Shown here in pieces: positions 18,557 through 26,822 of a stretch of DNA of 64,000 bases (the first letter of the stretch is position 1; every line of letters begins with the position of its first letter). The stretch is from Novosphingobium sp. FKTRR1 (GTDB taxonomy: Bacteria; Pseudomonadota; Alphaproteobacteria; Sphingomonadales; Sphingomonadaceae): NCBI RefSeq assembly GCF_020404405.1, contig NZ_JAIZDA010000017.1, positions 31,282-95,281 on the forward strand, read 5' to 3'. The notes under the pieces are model-generated. The model saw only the letters and a list, made by a program, of their open reading frames with translations, was not told where the DNA came from and did not search any database. Both the position numbers and the translations under genes were made by a program.

Positions 18557-18893
18557 CTCCCTGCAAATCCCGATTCAGCGGGTGCGCTTTACCACATGTT
18601 TGCCGGGTGGCGATGGATGATTGGAACGGAATCGGAACAGGGGACCGTCTCGTCACGCCTCCGTGCAACCATCCATCGCCGGTTCCGGCACTATCGCGCA
18701 ATGCTCGCCTGCGGGATGAGCAAATCATTACCGATTGGCCATGCCGGGCGATGACCGCCCGTTCCGCCGCCCTGCTTTGCGTCCTTTCGGATTTATCGAA
18801 CGCAATACGCAGGAGAAGCCGGGTGTTGGCGGCGGCCGCCATGCCTATATTCGGCTGGCAATCACCAAGGTTTGACAAGCGAAGGACGCAACC
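18557..18893. other. Divergent intergenic region, no gene seen
   Basis: About 335 bases between the large polysaccharide enzyme and the dioxygenase gene. No frame in it has a ribosome site or recognisable product. It presumably carries both promoters. The last stretch before 18894 contains GAAGGA about 6 bases upstream of the dioxygenase ATG, a reasonable ribosome site. Confidence 0.5.
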
Positions 18894-19745
18894 ATGCGAC
18901 AGCCGGTATTCTTTCTGAGCCACGGCGGCGGCCCCTGGCCTTGGCTGGAAGGCGATTTTCGCCGCTCGTTCGACTGGCTGGAAGCCTCGCTGGTAGCGCT
19001 TCCTGCCCAGTTGCCCGAGCCGCCGAAGGCCGTTCTGGCGGTTTCGGGCCATTGGGAGGAGCCTGACTTTACCGTTTCGTCGGCAGCCGCGCCGGGCATG
19101 GTCTATGACTATTACGGTTTTCCCGAGCACACTTATCACATCCGTTATCCCGCGCCGGGATCGCCGGAGCTTGCCGGGCGGGTCGTTGAAGTGGCGCAGG
19201 CTGCCGGCGTTGCCATCGCGACCGATCCTGAGCGCGGGTTCGATCACGGCACTTTCTCGATGCTTCAGCCGATCTGGCCGCAAGCTGATGTGCCGGTGGT
19301 CAGCCTGTCGATGCGGGCCGACTACGACCCTGACGCCCATATCGCGCTGGGGCGTGCCCTGGCGCCGTTGCGCGACGAAGGGGTGCTGATCATCGGTTCG
19401 GGCTTCAGCTATCACAACCTGAGGATGTTCGATGAACGTGCCTTTGCCCCCTCGGCGGCGTTCGACGGCTGGTTGCGGCACACTTTGCTCGACCTTGGCC
19501 CGGCCGATCGTGAGGCTGCTTTGTTGCGCTGGGATGAAGCGCCAGCAGCACGTTTGGCCCATCCGCGTGAAGATCACCTGATCCCGCTGATGGTCGCGGC
19601 CGGTGCGGCGGGAGATGATCCGGCGATCTGCTGCTACTCCGAATATGCGATGCGCGGTGGCATCTCCGCCTCATCCTATCGTTTCGGCACGGAGACCACG
19701 CCGACCGGGTTCGACAAGATCGGCGCGCGCGAGGTTGCCGCCTGA
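18894..19745 (+). CDS. Class III extradiol ring-cleavage dioxygenase, DODA/YgiD type
   Basis: 283 residues. Family features: N-terminal PVFFLSHGGGP with a metal-ligand His, AVLAVSGHWEEPDFTV with the second His, the YYGFPEHTYHIRYPAPGS block, RGFDHGTFSML with the catalytic His, and IIGSGFSYHNLR. These proteins are zinc or iron dioxygenases that open catechol-type rings; plant and bacterial DODA act on L-DOPA, and E. coli YgiD is the close bacterial type. The gene stands alone, with no aromatic-degradation cluster beside it, so the physiological substrate is open. Confidence 0.9.
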   Translation: MRQPVFFLSHGGGPWPWLEGDFRRSFDWLEASLVALPAQLPEPPKAVLAVSGHWEEPDFTVSSAAAPGMVYDYYGFPEHTYHIRYPAPGSPELAGRVVEVAQAAGVAIATDPERGFDHGTFSMLQPIWPQADVPVVSLSMRADYDPDAHIALGRALAPLRDEGVLIIGSGFSYHNLRMFDERAFAPSAAFDGWLRHTLLDLGPADREAALLRWDEAPAARLAHPREDHLIPLMVAAGAAGDDPAICCYSEYAMRGGISASSYRFGTETTPTGFDKIGAREVAA

Positions 19746-19755
19746 GCGACCCCGC

Positions 19756-20178
19756 TCAACGCCCGTCGAGCCGCCTGCCCAGCGTTTCGACGGACTGCGT
19801 TTCATAGCCCAGCGCGGCGTAGAACGCCTTGGTCGCCAGATTGTCGGTGCGGACCATGAACATGATCTTGGGGCACTGGCGGGCGCGCAGCCAGTCCTCT
19901 GCCGCCGCCATCAGCGCGCGACCGATGCCGCAGCGTTGATGGCCGGGGGTGACGCTCAGATAATAGACCCAGCCGCGATGGCCGTCGAACCCGACCATCA
20001 CCGCACCGTCAAGCGCGGCAGCCTCTTGCGCTACCAACACGCACGAGGTCGGATTGGCCAGCGCCAACCGGAAGTCGGTCTCCGGGTCATTCCAGGGCCG
20101 CGTCAGCCCCGCCGCCTGCCACAGCGCGATGACGGCGGCTTCATCCGCAGCGGTGGCTTGCCGGATCGACGCTGCCAC
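19756..20178 (-). CDS. GNAT-family N-acetyltransferase, YpeA-like
   Basis: 140 residues forming a single GNAT domain. The acetyl-CoA loop is visible in VTPGHQRCGIGRALM (Q/RxxGxG/A), preceded by the strand GWVYYLSV and followed by the typical NLATKAFYAALGYE with the late tyrosine. The start is GTG 20178, only 6 bases after the guaA stop, so it is probably translated from the guaA transcript. Substrate is unknown; YpeA-like proteins often act on small amines or protein N-termini. Confidence 0.88.
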   Translation of the reverse strand: MAASIRQATAADEAAVIALWQAAGLTRPWNDPETDFRLALANPTSCVLVAQEAAALDGAVMVGFDGHRGWVYYLSVTPGHQRCGIGRALMAAAEDWLRARQCPKIMFMVRTDNLATKAFYAALGYETQSVETLGRRLDGR

Positions 20179-20184
20179 GGCCGC

Positions 20185-21774
20185 TCATTCCCACTCGATG
20201 GTGCCGGGGGGCTTGCTGGTGTAGTCGTAGACCACGCGGTTGATGCCCTTCACCTCGTTGACGATGCGGGTGGCTACGCGGCTGAGGAAACCGGCGTCGA
20301 ACGGGTAGATGTCGGCGGTCATGCCATCGGTGCTGGTCACCGCGCGCAGTGCGCAGACCGCGTCATAGGTGCGGAAGTCGCCCATCACGCCGACGGTGCG
20401 GACCGGCAACAGCACGGCGAACGCCTGCCAGATCGCATCATACAGTCCGGCGTTGCGGATCTCTTCGAGGTAGACGGCGTCAGCCTTGCGCAGGATGTCG
20501 CACTTTTCGCGCGTCACTTCGCCGGGGATGCGGATGGCAAGGCCGGGGCCGGGGAAGGGATGGCGGCCGACGAAGATGTCGGGCAGGCCCAGTTCGCGGC
20601 CCAGCGCGCGCACTTCGTCCTTGAACAGTTCGCGCAAGGGCTCGACGAGCTTCATGTTCATGCGCTCGGGAAGGCCGCCGACGTTGTGGTGGCTCTTGAT
20701 CGTGACCGAAGGCCCGCCGGTGAACGAGACGCTTTCGATCACGTCGGGATAGAGCGTGCCTTGCGCCAGGAAATCGGCTCCGCCGACCTGCTTTGCCTCT
20801 TCTTCGAACACGTCGATGAAGGTCTTGCCGATGAACTTGCGCTTGGCTTCGGGGTCGGTGACGCCCGCCAGGCCGTTGAGGAACAGCGCAGAGACGTCCT
20901 TGTGGACGAGCGGAATGTTGTAGTGGTTGCGGAACAGGCTGACGACCTGCTCGGCCTCACCCAGCCGCATCAGCCCGTGATCGACGAACACGCAAGTCAA
21001 TTGGTCGCCGATCGCCTCGTGGATCAGCACCGCCGCCACCGCCGAATCGACGCCGCCCGAAAGCCCGCAGATAACGCGTGAGGTGCCGACCTGTTCGCGG
21101 ATTTCGGCGATCTTGGTCTTGCGGAATTCGGCCATCGTCCAATCGCCGGTGCAGCCGCAGACGTGGCGCACGAAGTTGGCGATCAGGCGGCCCCCGTCCG
21201 GCGTGTGGACGACTTCGGGGTGGAACTGGGTGCCGTAATATTTCTTCTCGTCATTGGCGATGACGGCAAACGGCGCGCCATCGCTGACCGCGACGATGCG
21301 GAAACCGGGGGCAAACTGCGTTACCTTGTCGCCGTGGCTCATCCACACCTGATGCCGCTCGCCGACCGCCCAAAGTCCGTCGAACAGCACGCACGGTTCG
21401 GTGACCGTCAGGAACGCCCGGCCGAACTCGCCCGAATCGCCAGGTTCGACCGTGCCGCCCTGCTGGTGGCTCATGACTTGCTGGCCGTAGCAGATGCCGA
21501 GGATCGGCAAGCCGCTGTCAAACAGCACCTGCGGCGCGCGCGGGCTGCCTTCGGCGGGCACACTGGCGGGCGAACCCGACAGGATGATACCCTTTGGCTT
21601 CATGCGGTTAAATGCCGCTTCGGCCTGATTGAACGGGGCGATTTCGGAGTACACACCGGCTTCGCGCACGCGGCGGGCGATCAACTGGGTTACCTGGCTG
21701 CCGAAATCGACGATCAGGATCGACTCGCCCGGATGGGCAAAGCCATGGGGGCTCAAGGGCGTCTGGCTGGTCAT
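20185..21774 (-). CDS. guaA: GMP synthase (glutamine-hydrolysing)
   Basis: 529 residues. The N-terminal glutaminase domain has the nucleophile Cys in [11 protein letters not shown] and the His-Glu pair in [10 protein letters not shown]. The ATP pyrophosphatase domain carries the P-loop [12 protein letters not shown]. The C-terminal dimerisation domain ends with [17 protein letters not shown], the canonical GuaA terminus. It converts XMP, ATP and glutamine to GMP. The start is taken at ATG 21774 ([12 protein letters not shown]); an upstream in-frame ATG at 21846 is less family-like. AT-rich palindromes lie just upstream at 21843-21880 and may be an operator. The GNAT gene follows after 6 bases. 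Confidence 0.97.
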   Translation of the reverse strand: MTSQTPLSPHGFAHPGESILIVDFGSQVTQLIARRVREAGVYSEIAPFNQAEAAFNRMKPKGIILSGSPASVPAEGSPRAPQVLFDSGLPILGICYGQQVMSHQQGGTVEPGDSGEFGRAFLTVTEPCVLFDGLWAVGERHQVWMSHGDKVTQFAPGFRIVAVSDGAPFAVIANDEKKYYGTQFHPEVVHTPDGGRLIANFVRHVCGCTGDWTMAEFRKTKIAEIREQVGTSRVICGLSGGVDSAVAAVLIHEAIGDQLTCVFVDHGLMRLGEAEQVVSLFRNHYNIPLVHKDVSALFLNGLAGVTDPEAKRKFIGKTFIDVFEEEAKQVGGADFLAQGTLYPDVIESVSFTGGPSVTIKSHHNVGGLPERMNMKLVEPLRELFKDEVRALGRELGLPDIFVGRHPFPGPGLAIRIPGEVTREKCDILRKADAVYLEEIRNAGLYDAIWQAFAVLLPVRTVGVMGDFRTYDAVCALRAVTSTDGMTADIYPFDAGFLSRVATRIVNEVKGINRVVYDYTSKPPGTIEWE

Positions 21775-21842
21775 GACCGGCCGATAAGCATAGTGATCCG
21801 TGCTGTCCAGATGGAGCGGCGCAGCGAGCGGTGTCGATCCAT

Positions 21843-21880
21843 GCAATTGCGTATGGCTTTAATTGCAAAAACTGCAATTA
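21843..21880. promoter_or_regulatory. Candidate operator: stacked GCAATT palindromes upstream of guaA
   Basis: The 8-bp palindrome GCAATTGC (21843-21850) is followed by an 8-bp inverted repeat TAATTGCA-AAAAC-TGCAATTA (21860-21880). Both share the TGCAATT half-site and sit in an unusually AT-rich stretch about 70-105 bases upstream of the guaA start. This looks like a site for a dimeric repressor or activator. The factor is unknown. Confidence 0.4.
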
Positions 21881-22020
21881 TCCGCGAGGTATTAGCATTT
21901 GTCATATACGCTGTTCGGCGTATCTGCGGCCTCGTTCAGTCGCTCCTGCAATCCACACCCTGCCGGCGCACCGAACTGGGAGATAGCCTGGAAGTGCCTC
22001 ACAGCAAGGAGGAACTTCCC

Positions 22021-22104
22021 ATGCGCAGCATAACCGCGATCATCTTTCCGATGATCTTGGCTGCCGGCCTCAGCGGCCTGATGTTCACCGCCACGCTCTC
22101 CTGA
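22021..22104 (+). CDS. 27-residue hydrophobic small protein
   Basis: An ATG at 22021 is preceded by AAGGAGGA with about 7 bases of spacing, the strongest Shine-Dalgarno match in this part of the window. It opens a 27-codon frame, MRSITAIIFPMILAAGLSGL and seven more residues, ending at TGA 22102-22104. The product would be a single membrane helix with one Arg at its N-terminus. A strong hairpin terminator follows 30 bases later, so the unit looks like a complete mini-transcript. It resembles no protein I can name. A leader peptide or small membrane regulator are both possible. Confidence 0.6.
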   Translation: MRSITAIIFPMILAAGLSGLMFTATLS

Positions 22105-22130
22105 GCGGTACGGGAACAGCCAATTCAGCA

Positions 22131-22170
22131 AAAGCGGCTGCCTTTACCCATGAAGGCAGCCGTTTTGCTT
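22131..22170. terminator. Bidirectional rho-independent terminator
   Basis: A perfect 10-bp stem (CGGCTGCCTT at 22135-22144 with AAGGCAGCCG at 22153-22162) encloses an 8-base loop. It has an A-run on its left and TTTTGCTT on its right, so a U-tract follows the hairpin in both directions. It ends the 27-codon unit on the plus strand. Confidence 0.85.
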
Positions 22171-22199
22171 TGTCTGGCGGGCGCGCTACACGCGTTCGG

Positions 22200-23045
22200 G
22201 TGACGACCTCCCGCTTCGCTCCCAGCCCCAACGGTCCGCTGCATCTGGGCCATGCCTATTCGGCGATGATCGCACATGACCGTGCCGCCAGCGATTCGGG
22301 CGAATTCCTGCTGCGGATCGAAGATATCGATGGCACCCGCAGCAAGCCCGAGCTGGCCGATGAATTCCGCGCCGACCTTGACTGGTTGCGCCTGCCCTAT
22401 CGCGAGGTCACGCCGCAATCGCAGCGCCTTGCCAGCTATCGCGATGCGGCCGACAATTTGCGCGCAATGGGGTTGATCTATCCCTGCCGCTGCACCCGCA
22501 GCCAGATCGCCGCCGCCGCAACGCGAACGGGGCCGGACGGACCGATCTATCCCGGCACCTGCCTCAACCGCCCGATCGTGCCAGAACCCGGCGTTGTCTG
22601 GCGGCTGGACATGGAGCAGGCGACCGACCTTGCAGGTCCGCTCGACTGGACCGACGAACGACGCGGCGTGCAGCAGGCAAGGCCCGAGATATTCGGCGAT
22701 GTGGTGTTGTGGCGGCGCGATGCGCCGGCCAGCTACCATCTGGCCGCAACGCTCGACGATGCCGCCGACGGCGTCAGCGTGGTGACGCGCGGTGCCGATC
22801 TGTTCGCGGCGAGCCACGTCCATCGGTTGCTGCAAGCGCTGCTCGGGCTGCCGGTGCCGGTCTGGCACCACCACCGCGTACTGGTCGAAGCCGATGGACG
22901 CAAGCTGGCCAAGCGGCGCGGCGCTCCGGCGCTGGCTGACCGGCGGCGTGCGGGCGAGGATGGTCGCGCGGTCGTGGCCGAGTTGCGCGCCGCCCTATTT
23001 GACACTGGTATTTCGCTGGCCGAAACCGTAGACCGCGAAGCATGA
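22200..23045 (+). CDS. gluQ: Glutamyl-Q tRNA(Asp) synthetase (GluQRS)
   Basis: 281 residues, shorter than GluRS because the anticodon-binding domain is missing. It has the class I signature RFAPSPNGPLHLGHAYS (HIGH-type), the zinc-site cysteines in YPCRCTRSQI and YPGTCLNR, and a KLAKR motif in place of KMSKS. The enzyme activates glutamate and transfers it to queuosine in the tRNA(Asp) anticodon. The start is GTG 22200, which gives the usual N-terminus; an upstream TTG would begin inside the terminator's U-tract. The following HIG1-domain gene overlaps by 4 bases (ATGA). Confidence 0.93.
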   Translation: MTTSRFAPSPNGPLHLGHAYSAMIAHDRAASDSGEFLLRIEDIDGTRSKPELADEFRADLDWLRLPYREVTPQSQRLASYRDAADNLRAMGLIYPCRCTRSQIAAAATRTGPDGPIYPGTCLNRPIVPEPGVVWRLDMEQATDLAGPLDWTDERRGVQQARPEIFGDVVLWRRDAPASYHLAATLDDAADGVSVVTRGADLFAASHVHRLLQALLGLPVPVWHHHRVLVEADGRKLAKRRGAPALADRRRAGEDGRAVVAELRAALFDTGISLAETVDREA

Positions 23046-23275
23046 TGTACATCCTGATCCCGCTGCTGATCGTGCTCATGGGCTTGGCCGTATGGTCGCT
23101 CTTGCGCGGTATAATCGTGTTTCTGCGCACCACGCGTGAGGGGCTGGAGCGCGGCGATGCTGGCATCAAGGACATGCAGTTGCTGCAGAACAAGATGATG
23201 TTCAACCGCATCAAGTTTCAGGGTCTTGCCATCGTGGTGGTGGTCGTGATGCTGGCGGCCTCGCACACCAAGTAA
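23042..23275 (+). CDS. HIG1-domain twin-transmembrane protein
   Basis: 77 residues with two membrane helices (about 2-28 and 58-74). The short linker contains LLQNKMMFNRIKFQGLAI, matching the HIG1/twin-TM signature of conserved Asn-Lys-Met and Arg-x-x-x-Gln. HIG1-type proteins associate with respiratory cytochrome c oxidase complexes in mitochondria and alphaproteobacteria. It overlaps the gluQ stop by 4 bases and precedes the cobalamin adenosyltransferase gene by 50 bases. The same twin-TM plus adenosyltransferase order is frequent in alphaproteobacteria, from general knowledge of these genomes. Confidence 0.82.
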   Translation: MMYILIPLLIVLMGLAVWSLLRGIIVFLRTTREGLERGDAGIKDMQLLQNKMMFNRIKFQGLAIVVVVVMLAASHTK

Positions 23276-23325
23276 CCGGGCGCGGGCAGCTTACGCTGGC
23301 TTTGACCGCCGGAAGGCGCAATTCG

Positions 23326-23904
23326 ATGGTAAAACTCAACAAGATCTACACCCGTACGGGCGATCAGGGCACGACCGGGCTGGTCGACGGCTCACGCCGC
23401 GCCAAGTCTGATCCGCGCATGGTCGCGATCGGTGAGGTGGATGAGGCCAACAGCAGCATCGGTCTCGCCGCGCTTGCCGTCCCTCCGGCTACTGCTGCCG
23501 ATCTGACGCGCATCCAGAACGACCTGTTCGACCTTGGCGCCGATCTGGCCACCCCGCTTGGCGACATAGGCGGCGAGGACTTTACGCCGTCGGACATGGT
23601 GCTGCGGGTGATCCCGGCGCAAGTCGACTGGCTGGAAACCGCGATCGACGCGCTGAACGAGGCATTGCCCCCGCTGACCAGCTTCATCCTGCCCGGCGGT
23701 AGCGAAGGGGCGGGCAGGGTGCATCTGGCGCGCGCGATCTCGCGCCGGGCCGAACGTGCTGCGGTGGCGCTGGCCGAGGTCGAGCCGGTCAACCCGGCGG
23801 CGCTGGCCTATCTCAATCGCTTGTCCGACTATCTGTTCGTGCTGGCTCGCGCGCTCAACGCCGGGGCCGACCCGTTGTGGGTACCGGGGGCATCGCGCGC
23901 CTGA
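23326..23904 (+). CDS. Cob(I)yrinic acid a,c-diamide/cob(I)alamin adenosyltransferase, PduO type
   Basis: 192 residues. The N-terminal ATP-binding signature YTRTGDQGTTGLVDG is followed by VAIGEVDEANSSIG. The C-terminal helices hold RAISRRAERAAV and YLNRLSDYLFVLAR, typical of the PduO five-helix trimer. The enzyme transfers the 5'-deoxyadenosyl group from ATP to reduced corrinoid to form adenosylcobalamin. The start is ATG 23326 with GGAAGG 9 bases upstream. No cobalamin riboswitch or other cob gene is visible nearby. Confidence 0.94.
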   Translation: MVKLNKIYTRTGDQGTTGLVDGSRRAKSDPRMVAIGEVDEANSSIGLAALAVPPATAADLTRIQNDLFDLGADLATPLGDIGGEDFTPSDMVLRVIPAQVDWLETAIDALNEALPPLTSFILPGGSEGAGRVHLARAISRRAERAAVALAEVEPVNPAALAYLNRLSDYLFVLARALNAGADPLWVPGASRA

Positions 23905-24011
23905 CAAGTGGCGCAACTGTGCCTGCCCGGTAAATGTCCGGTTGATGCCCGGTAGACTTCGCAAACGCAGCAGACTAACCGCCGCAGCATAACAGGCTGA
24001 CGAGGTGGTCC

Positions 24012-24881
24012 ATGAACAAGGTTGCGGTCATCGGGGCGGGGCAGATGGGCTCCGGCATAGCGCAAGTCGTGGCGCAGGCGGGCATTCCCGTCTTGCTGTC
24101 CGATGTCAGCATCGCCCTTGCCACCAACGCCCGCGATCGCATCGCCAAGGGCCTTGCCCGGCTGGTGCAGAAGGAAAAGATCACTGCCGATGATGCTGCC
24201 GCTACGGTCGCACGGATCACGCCGGTCGGTGATTACGCCCCGCTGGCCGAGGCCGATCTGATCATCGAGGCCGCGACCGAGCGCGAAGAGATCAAGCAGC
24301 GCATCTTTGCCGCAGCGGGCGAAGTGCTGGCACCCCATGCGATTCTGGCGTCGAACACCAGTTCGATCCCGATCACGCGGATGGCGGCGGTCGTGCCCGA
24401 TCCGGCGCGGTTCATCGGCGTCCACTTTTTCAACCCGGTGCCGCTGATGAAGCTGGTCGAACTGATCCCGGGCCTGGCCACCGCACCGGCCACGATCGCT
24501 GCCGTGCGTACGCTGGCAGAGCGGCTGGGGAAGGAAGTTGTGCTGTCGCAGGACGAGCCGGGCTTCATCGTCAACCGCATTCTGGTGCCGATGCTGAACG
24601 AAGCAGCCTTCGTGCTGGGTAGCGGCACCGCCAGCATCGCCGATATCGACAAGGGCGTGAAGTTGGGGCTCAACCACCCGATGGGCCCGTTCGAACTGGC
24701 CGACTTCATCGGGCTGGACACCTGTCTTGAGATCATCCGCGTGATCTTGGCCACGACTGGCGACAGCAAGTACCGCCCGGCGCCACTGCTGGTGAAGTAT
24801 GTCGAGGCCGGTTGGCTTGGCCGCAAGAGCGGGCGCGGATTCTACGATTACGCAGGCGACGTGCCGGTACCCACCCGCTGA
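24012..24881 (+). CDS. 3-hydroxybutyryl-CoA (3-hydroxyacyl-CoA) dehydrogenase
   Basis: 289 residues. The Rossmann domain opens with VAVIGAGQMGSGIAQV. The active-site elements SNTSSIPITRMA (Ser) and GVHFFNPVPLMKLVELI (His, with the catalytic Glu just before it) are present, as is the dimer domain block GFIVNRILVPMLNEA. The last part contains GLNHPMGPFELADFIGLD. It oxidises (S)-3-hydroxyacyl-CoA with NAD(P)+, in fatty acid or PHB-related metabolism. In many alphaproteobacteria this gene follows the twin-TM and adenosyltransferase genes, as it does here. Confidence 0.94.
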   Translation: MNKVAVIGAGQMGSGIAQVVAQAGIPVLLSDVSIALATNARDRIAKGLARLVQKEKITADDAAATVARITPVGDYAPLAEADLIIEAATEREEIKQRIFAAAGEVLAPHAILASNTSSIPITRMAAVVPDPARFIGVHFFNPVPLMKLVELIPGLATAPATIAAVRTLAERLGKEVVLSQDEPGFIVNRILVPMLNEAAFVLGSGTASIADIDKGVKLGLNHPMGPFELADFIGLDTCLEIIRVILATTGDSKYRPAPLLVKYVEAGWLGRKSGRGFYDYAGDVPVPTR

Positions 24882-24886
24882 GGTAA

Positions 24887-24899
24887 CTACGTTACGTAG
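24887..24899. repeat. Short near-perfect palindrome CTACGTTACGTAG
   Basis: A 13-base palindrome with one central base lies 6 bases after the dehydrogenase stop. A related palindrome with the same ACGTTACGT core occurs at 45160-45172. The remaining ~250 bases to the next gene show no supported feature. Confidence 0.35.
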
Positions 24900-25154
24900 C
24901 AATGCGGAATTGCCCATTAACCTGCGCGGGAGGACAAAGAACAGGCCTCGCGCGCAGCCTCCTGCGCACCCCAATTGCCCGTCGCTGACGCGGCGCGCGG
25001 GGCTCCATCGTGATCTGACCGACCCTTCATCTGGCCACGCCCGGCCAGCAGGCGTCGATACGGCGCATCCTTCTCACAGGTCACGATGATGCGGCTTGTG
25101 CCGCCCTGCCCGGCGGCACATTGGGTACAGCTCCCGAAGTAAGGAGAGTGCCCT

Positions 25155-25502
25155 TTGCCGACCATTCTGTTGCTGGCGTTGTCCAACGTGTTCATGACGG
25201 CCGCATGGTACTGGCACTTGCGCGGTGGCCCACAAGTTGCCGAGGCCCGCCCGATCGCCATGGTGATCGCCATAAGCTGGGGGCTGGCGCTGTTTGAATA
25301 TTGTCTGGCGGTTCCGGCCAACCGCATCGGCTTTGCCGCAGGATGGAGCGCGGGGCAGCTCAAGGTCACGCAGGAAGCGATCGCACTGGTGGTGTTCGGT
25401 CTGTTCATGGTGTTCGTGCTGGGCGAACCCTTGAGCTGGCGCCATCTGGCCGCTTTTGCCTGCATCATGGCGGCGGTCGGCTTCCTTTTCATTGGGCGCT
25501 AG
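25155..25502 (+). CDS. DMT-superfamily small membrane protein, DUF486
   Basis: 115 residues with four membrane helices covering most of the protein, the DUF486 layout. NVFMTAAWYWHL in helix 1 and WGLALFEYCLAVPANRIG are family blocks. The start is a TTG at 25155 with AAGGAG 8 bases upstream; no ATG or GTG fits the frame. Members are predicted small drug/metabolite-type transporters, but no substrate has been established to my knowledge. Confidence 0.85.
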   Translation: MPTILLLALSNVFMTAAWYWHLRGGPQVAEARPIAMVIAISWGLALFEYCLAVPANRIGFAAGWSAGQLKVTQEAIALVVFGLFMVFVLGEPLSWRHLAAFACIMAAVGFLFIGR

Positions 25503-25608
25503 GCGGCGACGCGAAGCCGGAAGTCCCCTCAGGGTCATCGCTGCGCAAGGGTGCGGAGCGTAGCGGGCCGTATCAGGCCCATGCCCGATCAAGGCGCATG
25601 GTCAGGTC

Positions 25609-26043
25609 ATGAAAAACCCGATCATCCGCATCCTGTCCTTGGCCGTGCTGGCCGCAGCGCCCCTGTCCGTCGATGCCGGAGCAGCGGACACCCCGCGCTT
25701 TGCCGACTGCATCGGCAATCATCGCGTCACCTGCGTGGTCGACGGCGATACCTTCTGGCTCGATGGCACCAAGATCCGCATCGCCGACATCAACGCTCCT
25801 GAAACCAGCCATCCGTCCTGCCCGTACGAGGCGCAACTGGGAGCGCAGGCCACCCGCCGCCTTACCGAACTGCTCAACGCCGGAGCTTTTACCCTCACCA
25901 CCGAGGGCCGCGCGACGGATCGCTATGGCCGGGCCTTGCGCGTGGTCATGCGCGGTCGACAAAGTCTGGGGCGGGCATTGGTGGATGCGGGACTGGCCGA
26001 GGCGTGGACCGGCCACCGCCGCAACTGGTGCGGCGCGGGTTAG
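25609..26043 (+). CDS. Thermonuclease-family (SNase-like) exported nuclease
   Basis: 144 residues: a signal peptide (about 1-26), then a compact SNase OB-fold. Active-site parts are VVDGDTFWLDGTKIRIADI (Asp and first Arg), NAPETSH (Asp/Glu region) and TDRYGRAL with the second Arg. Extra cysteines (FADC, VTCVV, SCPYE, RNWCG) could form disulfides, consistent with export. It probably cuts nucleic acid in the periplasm or outside. It is shorter than staphylococcal nuclease at its C-terminus, which is common for the alphaproteobacterial type. Confidence 0.87.
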   Translation: MKNPIIRILSLAVLAAAPLSVDAGAADTPRFADCIGNHRVTCVVDGDTFWLDGTKIRIADINAPETSHPSCPYEAQLGAQATRRLTELLNAGAFTLTTEGRATDRYGRALRVVMRGRQSLGRALVDAGLAEAWTGHRRNWCGAG

Positions 26044-26052
26044 GCGCCGTGG

Positions 26053-26688
26053 TCAGGCCGCGCGCAGTCCGGTCATGCCCTTGGCGCCACGATCCTGCGC
26101 CGACAGCCCGTCGAACACGGCGTCGATGATGCGGGCGAGCTTGTCCTCGGTCAGCCGCTCCATCAGCTGGCTCATCGTCGTCAGCGAACAGTAAGGCGCG
26201 ACCATCTGGTTGACGAGGCTGATCGTTTCGTCGACGTCGAGCCCGACGAAGAAGCCCTCGCCCATCGCTTCACCGATGATCACGCCAAGGTAGTGGTCGG
26301 CCAGATCGACATAGCTGCGCACTTGTTCGAAATATTCATCGCCCAGTTCCATGTAGGTCTGGTGTGCCGTCGGATCGGCGCGCCAGGCGTCGCGGATCAT
26401 CACGAAGCGGCGCGCAAAGAATTCGTACATCTTGCGGCGGGCGGGCAGTTCGCTGGCGACGACTTCGTCCATCACCGCCACCTTGGGGCGGAACCAGTAC
26501 TCGGCCACCGCTTCGAACAATGCGTCCCTGCTTTCGAAATGACGCGACACGGCTGCTGGCGACTGCCGGGCATGAGCCGCCAGATCCTGAATGGTCAGCA
26601 CGCGGCTGCCCCGTTCGACGATCAGCGAACAGGCCAGTTCGACCAGTCGTTCCCGTTCGTCCTCAACATCGTTTCGCGGACGCGCCAT
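26053..26688 (-). CDS. TetR-family transcriptional regulator
   Basis: 211 residues. The N-terminal helix-turn-helix is plain: RVLTIQDLAAHARQSPAAV followed by SRHFESRDALFEAVAEYWF. The helical C-terminal part is a ligand/dimer domain without a clear subfamily. It is divergent from the 5'-nucleotidase gene with 134 bases between the starts, so it may control that gene or itself. No convincing TetR-type palindrome was found between them. Confidence 0.9.
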   Translation of the reverse strand: MARPRNDVEDERERLVELACSLIVERGSRVLTIQDLAAHARQSPAAVSRHFESRDALFEAVAEYWFRPKVAVMDEVVASELPARRKMYEFFARRFVMIRDAWRADPTAHQTYMELGDEYFEQVRSYVDLADHYLGVIIGEAMGEGFFVGLDVDETISLVNQMVAPYCSLTTMSQLMERLTEDKLARIIDAVFDGLSAQDRGAKGMTGLRAA

Positions 26689-26822
26689 TATTCAAACCCC
26701 GGTTCAGTCACATCAATTCTAGGTACTATGCCGCCCAGTTTCAACCAAGCCTGCCTTCAACCGGCAACGTCGATCGACTAAAGGGCTCCGCACAGCATCG
26801 CCAATGTCCGAGGTCGCTTGTC

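Noticed and set aside
22170..22199. TTG start for gluQ at 22170
   Set aside because: It lies in the T-run of the terminator and adds residues absent from the family; GTG 22200 gives the normal N-terminus.
23276..23325. Cobalamin riboswitch before the adenosyltransferase gene
   Set aside because: The gap is only 50 bases and holds no B12-box-like conserved core.
26364..26822. Extended N-terminus for the 5'-nucleotidase
   Set aside because: The extension lies antisense to the TetR gene. The signal peptide starts cleanly at ATG 26823.
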